12,636 nucleotides of DNA from an uncultured Verrucomicrobiota bacterium (GTDB lineage: Bacteria > Verrucomicrobiota > Verrucomicrobiae > Opitutales > Opitutaceae): positions 1 to 12,636 of the forward strand of contig CAMLQS010000128.1 of assembly GCA_946482165.1 (NCBI GenBank). The letters are read 5' to 3'. Positions 1 to 8,767 of this stretch are shown here, piece after piece. Every line of letters begins with the position of its first letter. Position 1 is the stretch's first letter. Under the pieces are notes generated by a model, which saw only the letters and a program-made list of their open reading frames with translations, did not search any database and was not told where the DNA came from. The position numbers were made by a program, and so were the translations under genes.

Positions 1-746
1 CGGCAGATCATAGCCATAGTGCAGCGCGAAGGCCACCGCGCCATACCACGTCACGGAGACGGGGAAGTTGCCGCGACCAGTCAGTGCCTCGAATCTGTTT
101 ACGTTCCAGCGGATGTCGAGGCTGTCGCCGATGTTGAGGAGCAGGCCGCTTGCAGGAACGCCAGTGTATTTGCCGACCACGGCGGTGACACTGGTGGTGC
201 TGACCAGGGTGATCTCGCCGGTGACCAAGGCGGTGTTGAGATATTCGGCGTATTGGTCGTTGGTTATCTCGTATTTAGATAGCCAATACGACCATGGGAT
301 GTTCACGTGGCGGGAGAGGCCGCTGCCCTCGACGCCGCCGTCCTGACCCATGAGGAAGCCGCCGGGAGGAATCTCGTTGCTCCATGCGAGGCCGGGCAGG
401 CCGCGCGCGTCGATGGCGATGACTTTGACGCGCATCTGCGTGGAGTATTCGCCGTCCCAGTCCCGGCGTTCCAGGCGATGGTCTTGCCGGCGCCGGGCGT
501 GACGTTGTCGCCGATGGCGCCGGTGAAGGTGAATGCGGGGACGCTGTAGGTGGCGCCGTTGTTGTCGGAGATTTCGACCCGCACCTTGAGGCTGTCGCCG
601 TCGGCGTCGGCGACGTCGTAGGTGATGTCCACGAACTTTGTTCCGGTGCGCTGGGTGGAGGTGACGTTGGAGACGACGGGCAGGGCGGCGAACGCCGTAG
701 CGGCGGTGACGAGCAAGGCGCAGAGGAGCGGGAGGCGAGACTTCAT
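1..746 (-). pseudogene. SUMF1/formylglycine-generating-enzyme-like exported protein, frameshifted and cut by the left edge
   Basis: Seen: an ATG at 746 opens a signal peptide (MKSRLPLLCALLVTAATAFA) and then a small beta domain (VSNVTSTQRTGTKFVDITYD, ending AWNAG near residue 95). At about 460-464 the frame breaks. In the frame one base away, the text continues as DWDGEYSTQMRVKVIAIDARG, then NEIPPGGFLMGQDGG, WSYWLSKYEITNDQYAEYLN and FPVSVTWYGAVAFALHYGYDLP, open to base 1. Known: 'M-G...YEIT..QY..FLN' and 'PV..VTWY.AVAF' are hallmarks of the SUMF1 (FGE-sulfatase) fold, which usually continues 'LPTEAEWE'; that part lies outside the window. In Verrucomicrobiota and Planctomycetota such proteins often carry an N-terminal beta domain and are not proven sulfatase activators. 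The break is a one-base loss or two-base gain: 'ac' is left over between GGG and TGG. It could be a real mutation or a sequencing error. The gene starts 13 bp after the zinc-ribbon gene, probably in the same transcript. No good ribosome binding site is visible. Confidence 0.8.
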
Positions 747-759
747 GCGGGGCGTGTGT

Positions 760-1623
760 TCAAGGTTGGGGCGTGCCGGCGAGGAGCGCGTCGGCGGTTT
801 TTTTCAGATAGGGGCTGAGCCATTGGGTGCTTTTCAGGCGTTCGTGATCGGCGGCGGACAAGGGGCGCGCGGAATCGGATGAGGAGAGGGAGCGAAGCAG
901 AGCGGTCTGGGCTCGGTATTCGGCGGGTTGGACGGGCAGCCACTCGGTGGCCTCGTTAACGTCGTGGGCTGCGCGGGAGGGGGCGCCGGGGACTCCGGTG
1001 ACCAAGGCGAGAACCCTGTCTTCGCGATCCAGCACGGCGACGAAGGGGAGTTTCTGGCCGTCGAGGAGAGGGCAGGGGAGGCCGGTATCGAGCAGCAGCC
1101 GGGTGCCCGAGGAGGATGGTCCGCTACCGAGCGGAAGCGCATGCACGGAGCTGGAAGAGGTCGCGAGACGAACGAGAGGCGCCTCGGCGGCGATTTCCAA
1201 TTTGGTGTAAGGAACCGCCTCTTTTTTGGTGAGCGTGTTCAGCTCCAACGACGCGGCGCCGGCGAGAAGATCGGCGCTCAAGATGACAAAGGTGGAGCCG
1301 TGATCGGCAACGATGACACCGAACCCATCGCCTAGGTCCGAACGAACTTGGACCACGGGCAAGGGGGCGTTGGCGGCACGCTCGACATACACAGCGGCAG
1401 CGATGGCGTTGCCCGGGCAACCGCACTTGGGACAAGAGATCGCGCGGCGAGATACGTCATGGCCGCAATCGGGGCAGGCGATCAGACGCGGTTCGGGCAC
1501 GAGGGTGGGCTCCGCTGCGAGTCCCCGGGCTGGGGCGAATATGCTCCCCAGCGAGACAAGCAGGCTGAGAAACAATGTGGCGTTCAAAGTAGCCGCGAGC
1601 TTCCAGAAAAATGCGAACGTCAT
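760..1623 (-). CDS. Exported zinc-ribbon protein with a possible degenerate trypsin-like domain
   Basis: Seen: 287 residues from the ATG at 1623. The N-terminus (MTFAFFWKLAATLNATLFLS, on to about residue 37) is a signal peptide or membrane anchor. Then comes a two-knuckle zinc ribbon, CPDCG-x10-CPKCG, with cysteines at about 50, 53, 64 and 67. Residues about 95-215 read QVRSDLGDGFGVIVADHGS, FVILSADLL, then APLVRLA, which resembles the first barrel of trypsin-like proteases. The His and Asp positions carry other residues and no GNSGG motif is present. The C-terminus (about 225-287) is polar and probably helical. A TTG at 1656 in the same frame would add 11 residues, but it has no ribosome binding site and would put a polar stretch before the hydrophobic segment, so I prefer the ATG, which directly follows GCGGAG. 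The gene lies 55 bp downstream of coaX. Inferred: a non-catalytic envelope protein that binds a ligand or partner. The zinc ribbon is clear; the trypsin-like relationship is a weak pattern match. Confidence 0.75.
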   Translation of the reverse strand: MTFAFFWKLAATLNATLFLSLLVSLGSIFAPARGLAAEPTLVPEPRLIACPDCGHDVSRRAISCPKCGCPGNAIAAAVYVERAANAPLPVVQVRSDLGDGFGVIVADHGSTFVILSADLLAGAASLELNTLTKKEAVPYTKLEIAAEAPLVRLATSSSSVHALPLGSGPSSSGTRLLLDTGLPCPLLDGQKLPFVAVLDREDRVLALVTGVPGAPSRAAHDVNEATEWLPVQPAEYRAQTALLRSLSSSDSARPLSAADHERLKSTQWLSPYLKKTADALLAGTPQP

Positions 1624-1678
1624 CTCCGCTGAGCAAGTGCCTTGATCGGAGCTCAATAGCGAGCGTGTAAATCAGTTG

Positions 1679-2569
1679 TTAGGTGCCTTGGTTCAACGCG
1701 TGCGCGGCGGCGAGGCCGACGAGGGCCAGGTCCGGGACGATGCGGGCGGGGAGGCGGAGGCGGCCTTCGACCACCTGCGCGGCGCCGCCGGAGAGAAAGA
1801 TCTCGGCGGAAGGCAGGCGGCGCGCGGCGTATTCGGCGAGGACGGCGTCGAGGAGCGCCTGGATCATGCCGGCATAGCCGACGATCGCGCCGATGCGGAT
1901 GGCCTCGGCGGTGGACTTGCCGATGACGCTGGTGATCGGCGTGCGCAGATCGGTGACGAGGGGAAGTTGCGCGGTGCGCTCGTGCAGGTAACGCGTCACG
2001 AGCGCGGGGCCGGGCGTGATGATGCCGCCTTCATAACCGCCCTCGGGAGTGACGAGGTCGAAGGTGACGGCGGTGCCGAGGTCGATGACGATGGCAGGGC
2101 GGCCCGGGGCGAGCGCATGGGCGCCGGCGGCGTTGGCCAGGCGGTCCTGGCCGATCTCGGCGGGTTTCGGATAAGTGATCGGCACGCCGAGGCGGACCTC
2201 GTGCGTGAGTTGCCAGGCATCGACGCCGGCCGCGGCGGCGACGGCCAGGAGCTTGGGTGTGGCGGCGGGGACGACGGAGCAGAAGGCGAGCTGGAGCGGG
2301 GAGCTTGGAGCGGGGAGCGAGGAGCCGGAATCGGAGCCGGAGACGGAGGCGGCGAAGGCGGCCAGGATGGCGGGCAGGCCTTGGGCGGGGTCGTCGATCA
2401 ACGGGGTCGGGATGTCGCGCTGGTCGCTCAGGATGCCGTCGCGGTGGATGGCGAGGTGCGTGTGCGTGTTGCCGATGTCGACGCAGATAAGGACGCCGCC
2501 GGCGGGCCGCGCGGGGGCGGGAGCGGAGGGGTGGGTGGAGGAGACGGAAGATGCGGCAGCGGCGGACAT
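1679..2569 (-). CDS. coaX: Type III pantothenate kinase
   Basis: CoaX phosphorylates pantothenate with ATP, the first committed step of coenzyme A synthesis. It is a cytoplasmic, usually dimeric enzyme of the ASKHA fold. Seen: VDIGNTHTHLAI (phosphate motif, residues 30-41), EIGQDRLANAAGAHAL (GxDR motif, 138-153), VIDLGTAVTFD (161-171), GGIITPGP (181-188) and a C-terminal LSGGAA (259-264). All the family motifs are intact, so it should be active. The length is 296 residues, against about 255 usual. The excess is an N-terminal Ala/Ser/Pro-rich leader of about 25 residues and a low-complexity insert (about 78-91, GSDSGSSLPAPSSP) coded by a heptanucleotide array. The start is the ATG at 2569, the only ATG in frame shortly before the first motif. 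The frame is open upstream to 2863, but that part overlaps the divergent protease and is low-complexity. Type III enzymes are generally not feedback-inhibited by CoA. birA, a common neighbour of coaX, is not next to it here. Confidence 0.95.
   Translation of the reverse strand: MSAAAASSVSSTHPSAPAPARPAGGVLICVDIGNTHTHLAIHRDGILSDQRDIPTPLIDDPAQGLPAILAAFAASVSGSDSGSSLPAPSSPLQLAFCSVVPAATPKLLAVAAAAGVDAWQLTHEVRLGVPITYPKPAEIGQDRLANAAGAHALAPGRPAIVIDLGTAVTFDLVTPEGGYEGGIITPGPALVTRYLHERTAQLPLVTDLRTPITSVIGKSTAEAIRIGAIVGYAGMIQALLDAVLAEYAARRLPSAEIFLSGGAAQVVEGRLRLPARIVPDLALVGLAAAHALNQGT
2293..2327 (+). repeat. GGAGCNN heptanucleotide array inside coaX
   Basis: Five 7-bp units in a row: GGAGCGG, GGAGCTT, GGAGCGG, GGAGCGA, GGAGCCG. 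A degenerate GCGAGCT precedes them and GAATCGGAGCCGG follows. The array lies in the coding sequence, antisense to it, and encodes CoaX residues about 81-93 (SGSSLPAPSSPLQ). This falls between a helix (ILAAFAAS) and a conserved strand (LAFCSVVPA), where CoaX proteins normally have a short loop. The same GGAGCCGGAATC junction recurs in the U32 gene array. Confidence 0.8.
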
Positions 2570-2649
2570 TGGCGGGCGTGGCGAAGTAGCGCCGGACGCG
2601 GGGGGGACGGCAAGGCGGAGTTGGGGGGCGAGGCGGCGTTTGGGGTCGG

Positions 2650-2716
2650 GACGGCGAGCCGAGGCTCGCCGTCGAAAGCGGCGTCGTGCCGCCGCACTCC
2701 ATAGAACAGGATGCGG
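2650..2716. repeat. REP-like palindromic repeat with two hairpins
   Basis: Seen: a perfect 10-bp inverted repeat, GACGGCGAGC (2650-2659) and GCTCGCCGTC (2664-2673), with a CGAG loop. A second hairpin, GCGGC-gtcgt-GCCGC, follows at about 2678-2693. The sequence then runs CCGCACTCC to GGATGCGG. This compact GC-rich double-hairpin form in a spacer is typical of dispersed REP-type elements. From memory, similar sequences recur in Opitutaceae spacers, but I could not check copy number. Confidence 0.6.
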
Positions 2717-2723
2717 AGTTTTT
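2692..2723 (+). terminator. Terminator-like hairpin pointing toward the protease gene
   Basis: CCGCA-c-TCC (2692-2700) pairs with GGATGCGG (2709-2716), giving eight pairs with one bulged C and an eight-base loop. It is followed by AG and then TTTTT (2719-2723). This is the shape of an intrinsic terminator on the plus strand, but no plus-strand gene lies upstream. It could end antisense transcription out of coaX, act as a leader attenuator, or have no function. Confidence 0.35.
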
Positions 2724-2772
2724 GTCCTTTGCGGCGTTGCGGTCGGCGCGGGTCTGCATGCTGTGGTGGGCG

Positions 2773-4323
2773 ATGCGTTTTTTATCGATGACCGGACGGG
2801 CCTCGCGCCGAACTGCGGGGCGCTTGGCGTGGGTGTTGTTGATTGCGCTTTGCGCCGACGCAACGGCCAGGGCCGAAGGCACCTTGCTGGAAAACCCGCC
2901 GCCGGCGGTGGCGGCCGCGGCGCCGGAACGGGCGGTCGTCCAGATACTGGTGTCGTCGCAGGTGCCGGTGTATGATTCGCCTTGGCGCTGGCAGCCGATC
3001 CGGCGCTCGTCGGGCACGGGCTTCGTCATCGAGGGCGGGCGCATCATGACCAACGCCCACGTGATTGCGTGGGCGAAGCAGATTCTCATCCGGCGTTACC
3101 AAGACCCGCGCTTGCTGCCGGCGCGTGTGGTTTTTGCGGGACACGACTGCGATCTCGCGTTGCTGGAGCCGATCGACCCCAAGGATCTCGAGGGCGTGAA
3201 GGCGCTCGAGTTTGGCGAGTTGCCGGCGGTGCAATCCACGGTGGTCACCTGCGGTTATCCGGCGGGCGGCGACCAGATGTCTTTTACCCGCGGCGTCGTT
3301 TCGCGCATCGAGGTGCAGCCCTACGCGCATCCGGGCAACCGTGCCTGGCTCGCGGTGCAGACGGACGCGGCGATCAATCCCGGCAACAGCGGGGGCCCCG
3401 TGTTTCAGGAGGACAAAGTCGTGGGCGTCGCCTTTCAGGGCATGCCCGGCTTGCAGAACGCGGGCTTCTTCATCCCGCCCGAGGTGGTCGGGCATTTTCT
3501 GACCGACGTGAAGGACGGCCGCTACGACGGCTTTCCGATGGCCGGCGTGGGTCTTGAGGATCTGCAAAACCCGGCTTACCGGCGACTGCTTGGCCTCTCC
3601 GACGACGGGCGCGGCGCGCGTGTCGACTGGCTGCGCCCGGATGGCCCGGCGTCGAAGGTGTTGCGCCTCGACGACGTGATGTTGGAAGCGAACGGCTTCC
3701 CCGTCGGCAGCGACGCGATGATTCCCTATCGGCAAAACCGCGTGGCGGCGGGCGTGGCTTTTCAGCAACCGCAGGCGGGCGGGACGCTCGCTTTGAAAGT
3801 CTGGCGCGAAGGCAAACTCATCGATGTCGCCCTGCCGATGGCGGCCTACGACGGCGACCGGCTCGCGGGGCGCCAATACGACGTGCCGCCCCGCTACGTC
3901 ATTCATGCGGGACTGGTGTTCACGCCGCTGAGTGCCAATTATCTGGATACGCTCGGCCAGCCGGGGCGCGATTACCTTTGGGACGGCCTCGCGCAGCTCA
4001 CCTACGAGCTGCATCACCGCCAGTCCGAGGATCCGGCGAGCGCCCGCCCCGAGCCCGTCGTGCTTGCGGCCGTGTTGCCCCATGCGGTCAACGCCGATCT
4101 CGCGATCCGCGGCCGCTCGCTGGTCAATCGCATCAACGGCGTGCGCATCGAGCGTCTCGAGGACGTGAAGCGCGCGCTGGCCGAGAACCAGGGCGAGCGG
4201 CACGTGCTCGAATTCGAGGGGCCCGAGGAAGGGCCGATCGAGGCGCTCGACCGCGCTGCGGCGGAACGCGCGCACGCCGAGATCCTGCGCAACTACGGCA
4301 TCGTGTCCGACCAACGTCTCTGA
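2773..4323 (+). CDS. Exported DegP/HtrA-like serine protease with PDZ-like region
   Basis: Seen (516 residues from the ATG at 2773): a signal peptide, TGRASRRTAGRLAWVLLIAL with cleavage likely after ATARA. The trypsin-like domain follows, with the whole catalytic triad: His96 in MTNAHVI, Asp127 in CDLALLE, Ser206 in NPGNSGGPVF. The remainder includes a PDZ-like section (about 252-355: GVGLEDLQNP, DGPASKVLRLDDVMLEANGF) and a C-terminal domain with a second ligand-binding-like stretch (SLVNRINGVRIERLEDVKRAL). Known: S1C proteases of this type act in the periplasm on misfolded or regulatory proteins. Start choice: ATGs at 2758, 2773 and 2788 are all in frame. 2773 has a weak GTGGG upstream, and 2788 gives the tidiest signal peptide. 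An earlier ATG at 2686 lies in the palindromic repeat and is unlikely. The gene is followed after 19 bp by a catalytically dead relative, so the two are probably co-transcribed. Confidence 0.92.
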   Translation: MRFLSMTGRASRRTAGRLAWVLLIALCADATARAEGTLLENPPPAVAAAAPERAVVQILVSSQVPVYDSPWRWQPIRRSSGTGFVIEGGRIMTNAHVIAWAKQILIRRYQDPRLLPARVVFAGHDCDLALLEPIDPKDLEGVKALEFGELPAVQSTVVTCGYPAGGDQMSFTRGVVSRIEVQPYAHPGNRAWLAVQTDAAINPGNSGGPVFQEDKVVGVAFQGMPGLQNAGFFIPPEVVGHFLTDVKDGRYDGFPMAGVGLEDLQNPAYRRLLGLSDDGRGARVDWLRPDGPASKVLRLDDVMLEANGFPVGSDAMIPYRQNRVAAGVAFQQPQAGGTLALKVWREGKLIDVALPMAAYDGDRLAGRQYDVPPRYVIHAGLVFTPLSANYLDTLGQPGRDYLWDGLAQLTYELHHRQSEDPASARPEPVVLAAVLPHAVNADLAIRGRSLVNRINGVRIERLEDVKRALAENQGERHVLEFEGPEEGPIEALDRAAAERAHAEILRNYGIVSDQRL

Positions 4324-4342
4324 GCCCCGGAAAACTCCCGCC

Positions 4343-5830
4343 ATGCATCGTAGCTTATTTCTTCGCATCGTTTCTTTCGCCGCGGTCCTGGGCTTGGCCG
4401 TCTGCGCTTCGTCGTCGGCGCGCGCCCAGCTCCTGCCCGCCCGTTCCGGCTGGGACCGCTCGCTGGTGAGCGTGGAGGTGACCTACAAGGTTTACGACGC
4501 GTTCCAGCCTTGGAACGAGCCGACGCGCGCCATCCGCAAGCACGGCGTGGTCATCGCCACGGGGCCGGGCGAGATCCTCACCACCGCGCAGTATTTGCCG
4601 ACCCATACTCTGGTGCGGGTGCAGAAAGGCGGTCGCGGCCGCTGGTATGACGCGCGGGTGAAATGGTGGGACGCCCAGTCGAACCTCGCCCTGATCGAGT
4701 CGGATTCGGCGGCGTTTTGGGAAGGGCTCGCGCCCGCGGGCTTCGCGCCGAAAGTCGGCACCGGGCCCGAGTTCGAACTCGTGCGCTGGCGCGACGGCAA
4801 CCTGGAGACGCGGCGGGTGGAGTTCAGCAAGTTCACGGTGGGCGAAGGCGCGGTCGGTTTTGCGCCGCACGTGCAGCTTGAGGTGAGTTCCGATCTGACC
4901 GGCCTTGGCTGGACCGAGGTGATCGCGCGCGACGGCGCGCTGGTCGGCCTCACCGCCTATTCGAGCGGACGCGTGTGCGGCGCGTTGCCTGCGCCCTTCA
5001 TCCGCGACGTGCTGGACGCCCGGCGCGCGGGGACGTTCACCGGTCTCGGCTATTTCGACTTCACCTGGCAGCCGGGCAGCAACCCCGACCTGCTCAAGGA
5101 GCTCGGCCTCGAAGGCGAGCCGCGCGGCGCGGTGGTGCATGCGGCGGGTCGCGAGGCCGATCCCGCCAAATCGCCGCGCCCGCGCGACATCCTGCTCGAG
5201 ATCGACGGGCAGGCGATCGACAGCGAAGGCGATTATCTCGACGCGGATTACGGGCACCTGATGTTGGAAAACCTCGCCAACCGCGGACGCTTTGCCGGCG
5301 CCACGGTGAAGTTCAAGGTGCGGCGCGGTGGGAAAGAACTGACGCTGGACTACACGGTGCCGAAGGCGGATTTCGCGGACGAGACCGTGCCGCGCGAAAT
5401 CTACAACGGGGCGCCCAAATACCTGATGACGGGCGGGCTTGTGTTTCAGCCGCTTTCGCAGGCGTTCTTGCGCGGCTGGGGCGAGGAGTGGCGCAAATAC
5501 GCGCCCTTCAGGCTCCAGTATTTCCAATACGGCGAACCGCGCGACAAACGGAAGTCACTCGTCGCGCTGACGGGCGTGCTGCCGGATGCGATCAACCTTG
5601 GGTATCAGGATGCGACGATGCTCGTGCTGGACCAAGTCAACGGCCGGGTGGTGGCGACGCTCGCCGATCTGGCCGAGGCGTTGAAGGCGCCGGTCGAGGG
5701 CGGGGTGCACCGCTTCGAGTTTATGTCGGGACGCAACCTTCAGCGGCTCGTGCTCGACGCCGCGACGCTGGATGCCGCGACGAAGCGGGTGCAGGAGTAT
5801 TACGGGATGCCGGCTGCGCAGCGGCTGTAG
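4343..5830 (+). CDS. Exported trypsin-like/PDZ pseudoprotease, paralog of the upstream protease
   Basis: Seen: 495 residues with a signal peptide (MHRSLFLRIVSFAAVLGLAV, cleavage near SARA-Q). The layout matches the upstream protease, but the triad is gone. The His motif reads ILTTAQYLP (Gln83), the Asp motif reads SNLALIES (Asn114), and the Ser motif reads SDLTGLGWTEV with no GNSGG. The surrounding core is kept (HGVVIATGPGEILTT, GALVGLTAY). A PDZ-like region spans about 232-340 (RPRDILLEIDGQAIDSEGDY). The C-terminal region matches its partner: GGLVFQPLSQAFL against AGLVFTPLSANYL, and both proteins end YG-x5-QRL. The start is the ATG 20 bp after the partner's stop codon, with GGAAAA about 10 bases upstream. 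Inferred: it arose by duplication and now serves as a non-catalytic partner, adaptor or substrate-binding subunit. The stop codon lies at the edge of a REP-like hairpin. Confidence 0.88.
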   Translation: MHRSLFLRIVSFAAVLGLAVCASSSARAQLLPARSGWDRSLVSVEVTYKVYDAFQPWNEPTRAIRKHGVVIATGPGEILTTAQYLPTHTLVRVQKGGRGRWYDARVKWWDAQSNLALIESDSAAFWEGLAPAGFAPKVGTGPEFELVRWRDGNLETRRVEFSKFTVGEGAVGFAPHVQLEVSSDLTGLGWTEVIARDGALVGLTAYSSGRVCGALPAPFIRDVLDARRAGTFTGLGYFDFTWQPGSNPDLLKELGLEGEPRGAVVHAAGREADPAKSPRPRDILLEIDGQAIDSEGDYLDADYGHLMLENLANRGRFAGATVKFKVRRGGKELTLDYTVPKADFADETVPREIYNGAPKYLMTGGLVFQPLSQAFLRGWGEEWRKYAPFRLQYFQYGEPRDKRKSLVALTGVLPDAINLGYQDATMLVLDQVNGRVVATLADLAEALKAPVEGGVHRFEFMSGRNLQRLVLDAATLDAATKRVQEYYGMPAAQRL

Positions 5831-5892
5831 GTAGGGCCGGACGCCGGGCCGGCCGTGCGACGTTACTGCGCGCCCGGCGGTCCCGCCCTACC
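5830..5892. terminator. REP-like inverted repeat between converging genes, likely two-way terminator
   Basis: GGTAGGGC (5830-5837) pairs perfectly with GCCCTACC (5885-5892). Inside that, CGGACGCCGGGC pairs with GCCCGGCGGTCC, with small offsets, giving arms of about 20 bp around a loop of about 22 bp. Its first base is the last base of the pseudoprotease stop codon, and its end is 3 bp from the U32 stop codon. The two genes converge here. There is no T-run, so termination would depend on the hairpin or on Rho. The form is that of a REP element, and I believe related sequences are common in Opitutaceae (from memory). Confidence 0.65.
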
Positions 5893-5895
5893 GGT

Positions 5896-8628
<2,733 letters not shown>

Positions 8629-8700
8629 GAGCCCTGCAAATTGGGTGCGGCTCGCGCGGTTTGTCGAGCGGGGGTGGCGTGGTAAAGTAGCGCAGGGCTC
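8629..8700 (-). promoter_or_regulatory. Possible hairpin masking the U32 ribosome binding site
   Basis: In the leftward transcript, GCAGGGCTC (8637-8629) directly precedes the ATG and contains the likely ribosome binding site. It is a perfect complement of GAGCCCTGC (8700-8692), 54 bases upstream. Pairing would bury the binding site, which suggests control of translation. It may instead be chance in GC-rich DNA, and it matters only if the transcript starts upstream of 8700. Confidence 0.3.
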
Positions 8701-8750
8701 CCGCCCGCTCGCGCGCGGCCTGGTTGTGCGACCCGCCGGTCGGGCCTTGT
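8680..8750. repeat. REP-like repeat in the spacer upstream of the U32 gene
   Basis: The 139-bp spacer 8629-8767 holds AAAGTAGCGCAGGGCTCCCG, a GCGCGCG-rich part and a small hairpin, CGACC-cgcc-GGTCG (8729-8742). From memory, this kind of sequence recurs in Opitutaceae spacers; copy number was not checked. It may end transcription from the large gene that stops at 8768. No T-run or clear promoter is visible. Confidence 0.4.
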
Positions 8751-8767
8751 TGCCACAGGGACGGAAA

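Larger units (their letters stand above)
2570..2772. promoter_or_regulatory. Divergent spacer between coaX and the protease gene
   Basis: The 203 bp between the coaX start (2569, leftward) and the chosen protease start (2773, rightward) must contain both promoters unless these lie inside genes. I see no convincing -35/-10 pair on either strand. It holds the palindromic repeat at 2650-2716 and a G-rich stretch (2603-2640). An AAGTAGCGC at about 2584-2592 resembles one in the spacer at 8685. The exact right boundary depends on the protease start, which is not certain. Confidence 0.4.

Noticed and set aside
1676..2704. Long rightward open frame (342 residues) opposite coaX
   Set aside because: It is the Gly/Asp/Glu-rich antisense of a clear CoaX frame, an effect of high GC with codon bias, and has no recognisable motifs.
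2686..2772. The first ATG in frame (2686) as start of the serine protease
   Set aside because: It lies within the palindromic repeat and would put about 29 non-signal residues before the signal peptide.
2782..4368. Leftward open frame (528 residues) opposite the serine protease
   Set aside because: It is antisense to an intact protease with its full triad; its translation is rich in Arg, His and Ala with no domain.
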